DNA of 32,075 nucleotides, taken from positions 1 through 32,075 of the forward strand of contig NZ_POUA01000038.1 in the NCBI RefSeq assembly GCF_003236385.1. The letters are read 5' to 3'. The translations under genes were made by a program, and so were the position numbers. This stretch comes from Spongiactinospora gelatinilytica. Its GTDB lineage: Bacteria; Actinomycetota; Actinomycetes; Streptosporangiales; Streptosporangiaceae. The notes beneath the pieces were generated by a model. The model saw only the letters and a program-made list of their open reading frames with translations, made no database searches and was not told the origin of the DNA. Positions 23,207 through 30,940 of the stretch are shown one piece after another (within the stretch, counting starts at the first letter, position 1; each line of letters starts with the position of its first letter).

Positions 23207-24839
23207 GGCGGGCGGTAATGGTCCGGTCGGCCTTGATGGTGAGCGTGGCGGTGGTGTGGCCGGGCCGGGACGCGGTCACCTGGTAGTCGCCGGGCGGAAG
23301 CCGGCGCAGCGAGAAACCGCCGTCGCGGCCGGTGTCCACGGTACGGCGGAGCGGCGGCCCCGCCGCCTCGGCTTCGGGCAGCGGCCGGCCGTTCGCCGTG
23401 GTGCGGCGGAGGGGGCCGGTCAGGGTCACCTCGGTGCCGGGGAGGGGGCGGCCGCGGGCGGTGACGGTGCCGCGCAGCGTGCCGAGCGGTTCGTCGGGTA
23501 CGGACCGTACGGCGGCGTAGGCGTCCAGGCGGCCCTCGCCGAAGGCGTTGTCGTCGTCGGCGGTGCCGCCGCAGCCGGCGTCCGGAGCGTCGATCGCGGT
23601 GCCGTCCAGCAGCGCACGGGTGGCGGCGATGTCGCCGCGAAGCGCCGGCGCGGCCGACCACATCAGCGTCACCGTGGCCGCCACGTGCGGTGACGACATC
23701 GAGGTGCCGGTCCACACGAAGTACCCGCCGGGCACCGACGAACGGATATCGACCCCCGGGGCCGCGATGTCCGGTTTGGTCACCTCGTTCTCGCCCGGCC
23801 CCCGGCTGGACTCGGGCATCAGCGCGTCGTTGACGTCGAACGAGCCCGCGCTGTGGCTCTCCGCGTACCGCGCCGGGGTTTCGGTGGTGTCGCACCCCGG
23901 CCCGGTGTTGCCGGCGGCGAACATCGGGAAGATCCCCGCGGCCACCCACGCCTGGACCACGGGCCGGCACCAGTCGTCCCTGCGGGCCTTGGCCCATGAG
24001 TTGTTCACGATGTCGGGCGCGAGGACGGGACGCGGGTTGCGGCCGTCGCGGTCGGTGGGCGCGATGATCCACTGCCCGGCGGCGAGCAGGAAGTCGTCCG
24101 CGCACTTGGCGCTCTCGCACCCCTTGACCGCGATCCACTCGGCCCGCGGCGCGACGCCGATGCCGCTGCGGCCGGTCATGATGCCGGTCACGTGGGTGCC
24201 GTGCCCGAGGTTGTCGCAGGGGGTGGGCCCGGCGCACACGCCGGTGGCGTCGAACCAGTTGTGGTCGTGCTGGACCCGGCCGCCGGGGCGGCTGCCACGG
24301 TACTGGGCGGCGAGTTCCGGATGCGCGAAATCCACCCCGCTGTCGATGGTCGCGACCACGACCCCTTCACCCCGGTTGTGCAGTTTCTTCCAGACGCGCG
24401 GTGCTTTGATCCGGTCGATGTTCCACTCGACGCCTTTGGCCGCGGTGAGCGACTGCTGCGTCCCCGATGCCGGTCGCGGGACCTCGGCCGTGCCGATCGG
24501 CTCGATCCCGGCGACCTCCGGCAGCGCGGCGATCTCCGCGGCCAGCGCAGGATCGGCGGTCACCTTGACGGCGTTGACGATCCAGAAGGGGGTGTGGACG
24601 GCGTGCCGCTCGGTGAGCAGCCCGCGCAGCCGGGCCTGCGAGCGCTCGGCGTACCCGGTCTTGGCGGCGTACACCGCCGCGGCCTTCGCCGCCTTGGTCG
24701 CGGGCGCGCGGGCGGCGGCCGGATCGGCCTCCCCCTTGAGCCGGACGAAGAACGTGGCCGCGCCGTCCTTCAGGTCGTCCCGCACGGCCGTGGCGATCTT
24801 GCCGCCATCGGGCTCGGCATGCGCCGCGGCCTGCGGCAC
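23184..24839 (-). CDS. Secreted S8 (subtilisin-like) serine protease with C-terminal Ig-like domain
   Basis: The 551-residue reading from GTG 24839 has an inhibitor I9-like propeptide (about 15-115), then the catalytic triad Asp166 (VVATIDSGVDFAHPEL), His213 (NLGHGTHVTGIM) and Ser380 (WTGTSMSSPHVAATV), with the oxyanion Asn in MFAAGNTGPGC. The last 95 residues (GTLRGTVTARGRPLPGTEVTLTG to the end) are carboxypeptidase-regulatory-like. The frame stays open upstream and encodes a good signal peptide (HLRRRARVLAGLIALLAAV, then PQAAAHA), but that part begins at a GTA codon (24902) behind GAAGGAG, with no ATG, GTG or TTG. The true start is therefore uncertain. The leader contains a rare TTA codon (24888-24890). 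Confidence 0.88.
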   Translation of the reverse strand: MPQAAAHAEPDGGKIATAVRDDLKDGAATFFVRLKGEADPAAARAPATKAAKAAAVYAAKTGYAERSQARLRGLLTERHAVHTPFWIVNAVKVTADPALAAEIAALPEVAGIEPIGTAEVPRPASGTQQSLTAAKGVEWNIDRIKAPRVWKKLHNRGEGVVVATIDSGVDFAHPELAAQYRGSRPGGRVQHDHNWFDATGVCAGPTPCDNLGHGTHVTGIMTGRSGIGVAPRAEWIAVKGCESAKCADDFLLAAGQWIIAPTDRDGRNPRPVLAPDIVNNSWAKARRDDWCRPVVQAWVAAGIFPMFAAGNTGPGCDTTETPARYAESHSAGSFDVNDALMPESSRGPGENEVTKPDIAAPGVDIRSSVPGGYFVWTGTSMSSPHVAATVTLMWSAAPALRGDIAATRALLDGTAIDAPDAGCGGTADDDNAFGEGRLDAYAAVRSVPDEPLGTLRGTVTARGRPLPGTEVTLTGPLRRTTANGRPLPEAEAAGPPLRRTVDTGRDGGFSLRRLPPGDYQVTASRPGHTTATLTIKADRTITARLRPTRSR

Positions 24840-24980
24840 GGCGGCGAGTAGGGCGATCAGCCCGGCGAGTACCCGGGCCCGGCGTCGTAAGTGGGGGGGT
24901 ACGTGCTCTCCTTCGCGCGAGAGGGTGATTCCCAGTGTTCACCGCCACGCCCGAACGGTCGTGTCCACTTCCGGACGCAC

Positions 24981-25352
24981 TCAGGGGGTGGCGAGCAGGT
25001 GAACGTCGTCGTAGTGATCGGGGGAGAACCACACCCGCCCACTGCCCCGGTCGATGACCAGGCGGTACTCGTCCCGCGCCGCGCCCCACCGCCGGGAGTA
25101 CACGTCGTACTCGCTGTACCGCCCGCCCGGCGGTAACTGCCCCTCTCGATTGCCGAACCGCCCCCCGGAGAAGTTGTACCGCCCATCCGGCCACCGGTAC
25201 CAGCCCCGCCCGGCGGGACTGCCCTTCGACCTCCAGATGTCCGCCGCCTCCCGGGCGTCGGCACAGCGCGGGATGGCACAGGTGCCGTAGACGTCGGCGG
25301 CGGCGGGCGTACCGGTCAGCACGACGGCGAGCAGACAACGGGCGATGCGCAC
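24981..25352 (-). CDS. Secreted guanyl-specific ribonuclease (RNase Sa/N1-T1 family)
   Basis: The 123-residue protein has a signal peptide (VRIARCLLAVVLTGTPAAA, cleavage near residue 19) and a mature part of about 104 residues, like RNase Sa. FGNREGQLPPGGRYSEYDV, then RDEYRLVIDRGSGRVWFSPDHYDDVHLL align with the RNase Sa core. Catalytic candidates are Glu81, Arg97 and His113, with spacings of 16 and 16 (15 and 16 in RNase Sa). It would cleave extracellular RNA after guanosine. The family's long-range disulfide is missing: the only mature cysteines are Cys25 and Cys30. No barstar-like inhibitor gene is seen in the window. A GAAGGAGG site (25360-25367) supports GTG 25352. Confidence 0.88.
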   Translation of the reverse strand: MRIARCLLAVVLTGTPAAADVYGTCAIPRCADAREAADIWRSKGSPAGRGWYRWPDGRYNFSGGRFGNREGQLPPGGRYSEYDVYSRRWGAARDEYRLVIDRGSGRVWFSPDHYDDVHLLATP

Positions 25353-25545
25353 GAAGGTCCCTCCTTCGCAGAACAGGGCCACCTTCCGATCATCCCTGAT
25401 CACCGTCCGTCACGCTCACTCTCGCTGGTTTCACCGGATTTTTGTGGTCGCCGGGAACCGCTGGGGGGCGGGGGCCGACTACTGGGGTGTCCATAACCCG
25501 AACCGGGAGCCGCCCGAGCCGCTTCCGGGAGAGGAGGGATCGCTC
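25353..25545. other. Divergent intergenic region, RNase gene / peptide gene
   Basis: These 193 bp separate the minus-strand RNase from the plus-strand peptide gene. Apart from the RNase ribosome site (25360-25367) and the peptide ribosome site (25529-25538), I see no clean -35/-10 pair. GGAAC at 25454-25458 and CATAAC at 25492-25497 could belong to a promoter, possibly ECF-type, but the spacing does not fit one model. No further ORF is convincing. Confidence 0.35.
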
Positions 25546-25620
25546 ATGATCAAGAAGCCGCTCACGATCGTGGTCCGCCGGAAGAAGACCCGTAGCCGGC
25601 TGCTGAACAACCACGGCTGA
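25546..25620 (+). CDS. 24-residue basic peptide, candidate RiPP precursor
   Basis: The short ORF begins MIKKPLTIVV, has a basic middle (RRKKTRSR, residues 11-18) and ends RLLNNHG. It has eight Lys/Arg among 24 residues, no Cys, one Ser, two Thr, and a C-terminal Asn-Asn-His-Gly. Translation is well supported: GGAGAGGAGG at 25529-25538 lies about 7 nt before the ATG. It precedes a SagB-type dehydrogenase gene by 89 bp, and a strong hairpin lies between them, an arrangement common where a peptide must be made in excess over its enzyme. I do not recognise it as a member of a named precursor family. It may be a substrate for the dehydrogenase (inference); a leader peptide for translational control is the alternative. 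Confidence 0.6.
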   Translation: MIKKPLTIVVRRKKTRSRLLNNHG

Positions 25621-25643
25621 CAGGTAACCGGAAGCAGGACGGT

Positions 25644-25669
25644 CGCCGCCGGGCGGGTTCCCGGCGGCG
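25644..25669 (+). terminator. 10-bp hairpin between peptide and dehydrogenase genes (attenuator-like)
   Basis: CGCCGCCGGG (25644-25653) pairs with CCCGGCGGCG (25660-25669) around a 6-nt loop CGGGTT. It begins 23 nt after the peptide stop and ends 40 nt before the dehydrogenase start. With no U-tract it may act as a partial terminator or 3' stabiliser for the peptide message. Confidence 0.6.
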
Positions 25670-25709
25670 GCCGGTCGGATCTCGTGGCCGTCGTACGGAG
25701 GAAGCAGGC

Positions 25710-26882
25710 GTGACACAGACGGAGTTCCGCCGGGCGCGGACGTTGACGATCTACTGGCACGAGGGGGAACTGACCGCCGAGAACTACCTGGAGAGCCGGT
25801 CCACCGACGCGGAGGCCGAGAACGCCGTGGCCGTGGACGCCCGCGCGGTGGAACTGCTGGAGCGCTTCACCGATTGGTCGACCCCCGAGAAGGTGGCCGC
25901 CGGGCTCGGCGAGTTCGACGCCGGATCGGTGCGGGAGGCGGTCCTGGCGCTGGCCGAGGCCGGGCTGCTGGTGGACCGGGACGGCGCGCGGCGCGAGGAG
26001 GCGTTCCTGCACGCCTGGCGGGATTGGGGGGAGGAGGCCAGGTTCTTCCACTTCGGCACCCGCAACACGATCTACACCGGCGACGGCGTGGAGCAACGCC
26101 GCTCGGACGCCCGCTGGGTACGGCGGACCGGCGGCGACCCGCCCGCCATCTTCAAGTCCTATCCGGACGCGCCGCGCATCCACCTCCCCCGGATCTTCCT
26201 GCCGCTGACCGACCCCTTCGGCGACGTGCTGACCCGGCGGCGTACCCACCGCGTGTTCACCGGCGAGCCGGTGACACTGGCCCGGTTGTCCACGGCGCTG
26301 TTCTACACGTTCGCCCCGATGCAGCTCTACGACGCCGGCGACCTCGGCACGCTCATCCTGCGCACCAGCCCGTGCGGCGGGGCCAGGCACGAGTTCGAGG
26401 GGTACGTGGCGGTGCTCGACGTCGAGGACGTGCCGCCGGGGCTCTACCACTACAACGCCGAGGTCCACGCATTGGAACTCGTCGATCCCACCTTCGACCG
26501 ATCCCGGCTGCACCGGCTGACGTACGAGTCGGAGATGTGCACGCCGTCGGCCTTCGTGTGCTTCGTGACGGCCGTGTTCGAGCGGACGATGTACAAGTAC
26601 CGGCATTCGCGGGCGCTGCGGGTGACCCTGCTGTCGGCCGGGCACCTGGCGCAGACGTTCGTGCTGACCGCGACGGCGGTCGGGCTGGGCGCCTGGCAGA
26701 GCGCGGCGTTCCGGGACGAGGAACTCGACGCGGCGCTCGGCGTGGACGGGTTCGCGGAAGGGGCCCTCTACATGTTCGGTGCGGGGATGCCGGTGCTGGG
26801 CGAGACCGGGATGCCCGCCGGGATCAACCGGGCCGGGCTCACCGATCCGCGCGGCCTCGTCAAGGCGCACCGGCCCGGGTGA
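25710..26882 (+). CDS. SagB-type FMN dehydrogenase with N-terminal winged-helix domain
   Basis: This 390-residue protein has an N-terminal region (FRRARTLTIYWHEGELTAEN, then a winged-helix-like AVELLERFTDWSTPEKVAAGL) found in actinobacterial SagB-type enzymes and reminiscent of a peptide-recognition element. The nitroreductase/ThcOx domain follows (about 165-385): LTRRRTHRVFTGEPVTLARLS, SPCGGARHEFEGYVAVLDVE, YKYRHSRALRVTLLSAGHLAQ and GLGAWQSAAFRDEEL. It should oxidise a modified peptide using FMN; in TOMM pathways such enzymes turn azolines into azoles. No YcaO cyclase is nearby, so its chemistry may differ. The usual SPSGG is SPCGG here. GGAGG at 25697-25701 supports GTG 25710. Confidence 0.88.
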   Translation: MTQTEFRRARTLTIYWHEGELTAENYLESRSTDAEAENAVAVDARAVELLERFTDWSTPEKVAAGLGEFDAGSVREAVLALAEAGLLVDRDGARREEAFLHAWRDWGEEARFFHFGTRNTIYTGDGVEQRRSDARWVRRTGGDPPAIFKSYPDAPRIHLPRIFLPLTDPFGDVLTRRRTHRVFTGEPVTLARLSTALFYTFAPMQLYDAGDLGTLILRTSPCGGARHEFEGYVAVLDVEDVPPGLYHYNAEVHALELVDPTFDRSRLHRLTYESEMCTPSAFVCFVTAVFERTMYKYRHSRALRVTLLSAGHLAQTFVLTATAVGLGAWQSAAFRDEELDAALGVDGFAEGALYMFGAGMPVLGETGMPAGINRAGLTDPRGLVKAHRPG

Positions 26883-28078
26883 GCGGGGCGTACCGGCGGC
26901 TGTGGCGGCAGCGGTGGGTGCCCGCGCTGCTGCTGGTGGGCGTGTGCGCGCGGGTGCCGTTGCAGGCGTACGTCTTCGCCGTGCTGCTGCTGGCGGTGGA
27001 GCGGACCGGGTCCTACCCGGCGGCGGGCGTGGTGACCGCCGCGAGCGGCCTCGCGTACGCCGCCGGGGTCCCGGTACACGGCAGGCTCGTGGACAGGTAC
27101 GGCCAGACCTGGCCGCTGCGGGCCGCGTCCGTGGTCAACGCAGCCGCGTTCACCGGTCTGCTGGTGACGGCCCAGGTACGGCCCACGGCCGGGGCCCTCG
27201 CCGGGTGGGCCGCCGCGGTGGGGCTGTCGCTGCCGCCGGTCGCCGCCGCCGCGCGGGCGCTGTGGTCGCGGGTGATCGCCGACGACGCAATCCGGCGTAC
27301 CGCGCTGGCGGTGGACGCCATGGTGCTCGACGTCGCGCTGATCGCCGGGCCGCTGCTGGTCACCGCCGTCAGTGCGGCGGTGGGCGCGGCCTGGGCGGTC
27401 GGCGGCTGCGCGGTGGTGCTGCTCGGCGGCACGCTGTGGTTCAGCACGCTGCCCCCGTCGCGTGCGTGGACGCCGTCCCGGCGCGGCGGCGGCCTGGCCG
27501 GGCCGCTGCGCGCGCCGGGCGTCGTGGTGCTGCTCCTCGTCTCGCTGCTGGCGGGGGCGCTGCTGGGCGTGCTGCGGCTCGGGTTCGTGGAGTTCGCGGG
27601 CGAGCGGGCCGACCCGGCCGCCGGGGGGCTGGCGCTGGCCGCGTTCGGGGCGGGCAGCCTGCTCGGCGGGCTGGCGTACGGCGCGCGGTCCTGGCGGGCG
27701 GACGCCGCCGTGCGGATGCGCTGGATCCTGCTCGGATACGCCTGCTGCGTCGCGGCGCTCGCGGCGGCGCCGGGCGTGCCCGCGCTGGTGGCGCTGGCAC
27801 TGCCCGCCGGGTTCTTCCTGGCCCCGCTGGTCATCTGCAACTTCGAGCTGGTCGGCCGGTGCGCGCCCCCGGGTACCACGACGGAGGCGTTCGCCTGGGG
27901 GATCACCGCCACCTTCGCCGGGTCCGCGCTGGGCAACGTGGTGGCGGGCGCGCTGGCCGGGGCCGTACCGGCGGGCGTCGTCTTCGCCACCGCCGCGGGC
28001 TTCGCCGCGCTGGCCGCCGCCATCGTCACCACAGGCACCAAGACCCTCATTGTCCCGACAGCCGTGGAAGGTTCCTGA
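26879..28078 (+). CDS. MFS transporter, probable exporter
   Basis: The 399-residue polytopic protein has about 11-12 hydrophobic helices in two bundles. MFS features include the short loop motif VPVHGRLVDRYGQTWPLRAASV after helix 2, corresponding to GxLaDrxGrr. A central loop with SRAWTPSRRGGG separates the halves, and the C-terminal half starts APGVVVLLLVSLLAGALLGVLRLG. It is translationally coupled to the dehydrogenase (GTGA at 26879). Export of the modified peptide is the likely role from position; a generic drug/proton antiporter is the alternative. Confidence 0.85.
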   Translation: MSGAYRRLWRQRWVPALLLVGVCARVPLQAYVFAVLLLAVERTGSYPAAGVVTAASGLAYAAGVPVHGRLVDRYGQTWPLRAASVVNAAAFTGLLVTAQVRPTAGALAGWAAAVGLSLPPVAAAARALWSRVIADDAIRRTALAVDAMVLDVALIAGPLLVTAVSAAVGAAWAVGGCAVVLLGGTLWFSTLPPSRAWTPSRRGGGLAGPLRAPGVVVLLLVSLLAGALLGVLRLGFVEFAGERADPAAGGLALAAFGAGSLLGGLAYGARSWRADAAVRMRWILLGYACCVAALAAAPGVPALVALALPAGFFLAPLVICNFELVGRCAPPGTTTEAFAWGITATFAGSALGNVVAGALAGAVPAGVVFATAAGFAALAAAIVTTGTKTLIVPTAVEGS

Positions 28079-29121
28079 TGCACGTGTTACGGCCCGCAAG
28101 CGCCGCGGCGGCGGTGACGGCGGTACTGCTGATCGCCGGCTGCGCCTCCCAGGCCCGGCCCCGAGCCGCGACCGGAACGCCCGGGTTCGTCCCGGTCACC
28201 GTCACCGACTGCACCGGCGTCGAATCGGTCGTCAAGGCCCCGCCGAAGCGGGTGGTGGTGCTGACCCCGAGCGTGCTGGAACTCCTGCTCTGGCTCGGCC
28301 TCGGCGACCGCGTCGCCGCGATCGGGCAGCAGCCGCGCCCCGGCAGCCTGCCGCCGCGCTTCGCCGCCCAGGTCGCGGGCATCCCGGCGCTGTCCGGCAG
28401 GTACACCGCGGGCAGCGGCTACCAGCCGGTCCCCCGGGAGGAGCTGCTGTCCGCCGAACCCGATCTCGTCCTCGGCGGGTTCTCCAGCAACTTCGAGGCA
28501 GCGGGCGCCGTCTCCCAGGCCGACCTGGCCGCCGCCGGAATCCCGTCCTACCTGGCGCTGTCCACCGCGTGCAAGTCCGCGGCGACCGCCCCTCAGACCG
28601 GCTTCGACCTGGTGTGGCGCGACCTCGGCAACCTCGGCCGGATCTTCGGCGTGCCCGATCGGGCCGCGAAGGTCATCGCCGAGATGCGGCGCAAGGCCGC
28701 CGGGATCAAGGCGCCGGGCGAGCGGCCCGGCGTGTTCCCCTTCGAGTACGACGAGGGCACCGCCACCCCCAGCGCGCCCGGCAACCGGCAGGCGATCAAC
28801 GCGGTCATCGAGACCGCCGGGGGCCGCAACGTCTTCTCCGACCGGGACGAGGCGTACACCAAGGTCGGCTGGGAGGAGGTCGTCGCCCGCGACCCGCAGG
28901 TGATCCTGGTGATCATCTACGACAAGGGCGACCCCGCCGCGAACGACGCCCGGTTCGCCGAGGCCGAGCGGTTCCTGGTGGGCAACCCGGCGCTGCGCGG
29001 GGTGCGGGCGGTGCGCGAGAAGCGGTTCGCCCGGCTGGTCTACGAGTCGGCCTCGGTGGGCGGCGTACGCAACGCCGACGCCGCGGTCGAACTCGCCGGA
29101 CAGTTGCGCCCGGCCGGATGA
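28078..29121 (+). CDS. Iron-siderophore/corrinoid-type ABC substrate-binding lipoprotein
   Basis: The 347-residue cluster A-III binding protein is a lipoprotein (LLIAGC lipobox near residue 22). VTVTDCTGVESVVKAPPKRVVVLTPSVLELLLWLGLGDRVAAIG is the classic FepB/BtuF/FhuD opening, and the second lobe contains GGRNVFSDRDEAYTKVGWEEVVARDPQVILVI. It would capture a metal chelate outside the cell for the permease encoded at 29118. GGAAGG (28066-28071) lies 6 nt before the ATG, which overlaps the MFS stop by one base (TGATG). The ligand cannot be read from sequence. The operon with a peptide and its modifying enzyme suggests the peptide product or its metal complex. Confidence 0.9.
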   Translation: MHVLRPASAAAAVTAVLLIAGCASQARPRAATGTPGFVPVTVTDCTGVESVVKAPPKRVVVLTPSVLELLLWLGLGDRVAAIGQQPRPGSLPPRFAAQVAGIPALSGRYTAGSGYQPVPREELLSAEPDLVLGGFSSNFEAAGAVSQADLAAAGIPSYLALSTACKSAATAPQTGFDLVWRDLGNLGRIFGVPDRAAKVIAEMRRKAAGIKAPGERPGVFPFEYDEGTATPSAPGNRQAINAVIETAGGRNVFSDRDEAYTKVGWEEVVARDPQVILVIIYDKGDPAANDARFAEAERFLVGNPALRGVRAVREKRFARLVYESASVGGVRNADAAVELAGQLRPAG

Positions 29122-30152
29122 GGGCCAAGCCGTGGGCCGCGTACGCCGTGCTCGCCGCACTGCTGGTCGCGGGGCTGGCCGGTTCGGTACTGCTCGGCAC
29201 GGTGGACGTGCCCGTGGACACCGTGGCCCGCGTCATCGCCTGGCACCTGACCGGCCAGGGCGACCCCGCCGCGTGGAGCGTCAGCCAGGACACCGTGATC
29301 TGGAACCTGCGGCTGCCCAGGGCGCTGCTCGCCGCGCTGGTCGGCGCGGGCCTCGCCGTGTCCGGCGCGGCCACGCAGGCGCTGGTGCGCAACCCGCTGG
29401 CCGACCCGTACGTCCTCGGCCTCACCTACGGCGCGGCCGTCGGGGCGGTGGCGGTGATCGTCATCGGTGTCGCCCCGCTCGGCGGGGCCACGGCCGGAGC
29501 GGCGGCCTTCGCGGGCGCGCTCGGCGCGTTCGCCGTCGTGTACGGCCTGGCCCGCGCGGGCGGCACCTTCGCCCCGCTGCGGCTGATCCTGGCCGGCATG
29601 GCCGTCACCTACGGCCTGTCCGGGGTCACCAGCTTCCTCGTCCTGCGGACCGACGATCCGGGCATGACGCACTCGGTGCTGTTCTGGCTGTTCGGCAGCC
29701 TGGCCGAGGCGAACTGGGCGGCGCTCGGGCTGCCCGCGCTGGCGCTCGTCGTCACGATGACCGCCCTGCTCGCCCAGGCGCGCCCGCTCAACGCGCTGCT
29801 GCTCGGCGACGAGACCGCCGCCGGTCTCGGCGTCCCGGCCACCCGGCTGCGCCGCCGGTTGTTCCTGCTCATCGCCCTGCTCACCGGCGTGCTGGTCGCC
29901 CTCGCCGGGGGGATCGGCTTCATCGGCCTGATCGTCCCGCACGCCGCCCGGCTGCTGGTCGGCAGCGACCACCGCCGGCTGCTCCCGGTGGCGGCCCTGG
30001 CCGGGGCGGCGTTCCTGGTCCTGGTGGACATCGCCGCCCGCGTCGCCCTGCACCCGCAGGAACTTCCGGTCGGCGTCGTCACCAGCGTCGTCGGGGCCCC
30101 GCTGTTCCTCTGGCTCGTGCACACCCGCGCCCGCGACACCACCGGACTGTGA
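29118..30152 (+). CDS. FecCD-type ABC transporter permease
   Basis: The 344-residue permease of the BtuC/FecCD family has about ten helices. Signatures are RLPRALLAALVGAGLAVSGAATQALVRNPLADPYVLGL (the hallmark R.PR...A...G..L..SG...Q...RNPLA.P..LG), LWLFGSL-like FWLFGSLAEANW, and GGIGFIGLIVPHAARLLVGSDHRRLLPVAALAG, the ATPase-coupling region. Only one permease gene is present, so it would work as a homodimer, as BtuC does. The ATG overlaps the binding-protein stop (ATGA), and the stop is embedded in the next gene's start region. Confidence 0.93.
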   Translation: MRAKPWAAYAVLAALLVAGLAGSVLLGTVDVPVDTVARVIAWHLTGQGDPAAWSVSQDTVIWNLRLPRALLAALVGAGLAVSGAATQALVRNPLADPYVLGLTYGAAVGAVAVIVIGVAPLGGATAGAAAFAGALGAFAVVYGLARAGGTFAPLRLILAGMAVTYGLSGVTSFLVLRTDDPGMTHSVLFWLFGSLAEANWAALGLPALALVVTMTALLAQARPLNALLLGDETAAGLGVPATRLRRRLFLLIALLTGVLVALAGGIGFIGLIVPHAARLLVGSDHRRLLPVAALAGAAFLVLVDIAARVALHPQELPVGVVTSVVGAPLFLWLVHTRARDTTGL

Positions 30153-30940
30153 TCACCATGACCAGCCTGACCCTGAGCGACGTGCACATCGCCATCGGCG
30201 GTACGCCGATCGTCACCGGTGTGGACCTGCGCGTGCCGTCCGGCCGCCGGGCCGGGATCATCGGCCCGAACGGCAGCGGCAAGAGCACCCTGCTGCGGGC
30301 CGTGTACCGGCACCTGCCGATCGCCCGGGGCAGCATCACCGTCGGCGACGAGGACCTGTGGCGGCTCACTCCGCGCCGGGCCGCCCGGCTGGTCGCCGCG
30401 ATGCCCCAGGAGACGAAGTCCGACTTCGACGTCACCGCCTGGGAGATGGCCGCGGCCGGGCGCACCCCGCACAAGCGTCCCTTCGCCCCCGACACCGCCG
30501 AGGACACCGCGATCGTCACGGACGCGCTGACCCGTGCCGGGGTGGCGCATCTCGCCCGCCGCCACTTCGCCACCCTCTCCGGCGGCGAGAAACAGCGGGT
30601 GCTGTTCGCCCGCGCCCTCGCCCAGCAGGCCCCGGTCCTGGTGCTGGACGAGCCCACGAACCACCTCGACGTCCGCCACCAGTTCGAGCTCCTCGACCTG
30701 ATCACCGAGGCCGGCACGACCGTGGTCGCCGCGCTGCACGACCTCAACTTGGCCGCCGCGTACTGCGACGACCTGTACGTCCTTTCCGGGGGGCGGGTGG
30801 TCGCGCACGGGCCCCCCGCCGACGTCCTCACGCCGCCGCTGGTCGGCGAGGTGTTCGGGGTGGACGCTCACGTCACGGCGGCCCCGGGGTCGGACGCGCC
30901 GCATCTCATCCTGCGTCCTCGCAGCGGTACGGGCCGGTGA
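30149..30940 (+). CDS. FepC/BtuD-type ABC transporter ATP-binding protein
   Basis: The protein is 263 residues if it starts at GTG 30149, or 260 from ATG 30158. The GTGA overlap with the permease favours the former; neither has a clear ribosome site. Walker A is IIGPNGSGKSTLLRAV, the Q-loop is MPQETKSDFDVTAWE, the signature is LSGGEKQRV, Walker B is VLVLDEPTNHLD and the switch His is in AALHDLNLAAAYCD, all typical of siderophore and corrinoid importers. It completes the uptake system encoded from 28078. Its last 35 bp overlap the convergent sigma-factor gene. Confidence 0.93.
   Translation: MITMTSLTLSDVHIAIGGTPIVTGVDLRVPSGRRAGIIGPNGSGKSTLLRAVYRHLPIARGSITVGDEDLWRLTPRRAARLVAAMPQETKSDFDVTAWEMAAAGRTPHKRPFAPDTAEDTAIVTDALTRAGVAHLARRHFATLSGGEKQRVLFARALAQQAPVLVLDEPTNHLDVRHQFELLDLITEAGTTVVAALHDLNLAAAYCDDLYVLSGGRVVAHGPPADVLTPPLVGEVFGVDAHVTAAPGSDAPHLILRPRSGTGR

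Noticed and set aside
25440-25500. An ECF-type promoter (GGAAC ... CATAAC) for the peptide operon recognised by the sigma factor at 30906-31493
   Set aside because: The spacing between the two elements is too long, and a link to the sigma factor rests on proximity alone.
25345-25545. An N-terminal extension of the 24-residue peptide (open frame from 25345)
   Set aside because: The extension overlaps the RNase leader region, has no ribosome site and looks non-coding. The ribosome site at 25529-25538 fixes the start at 25546.
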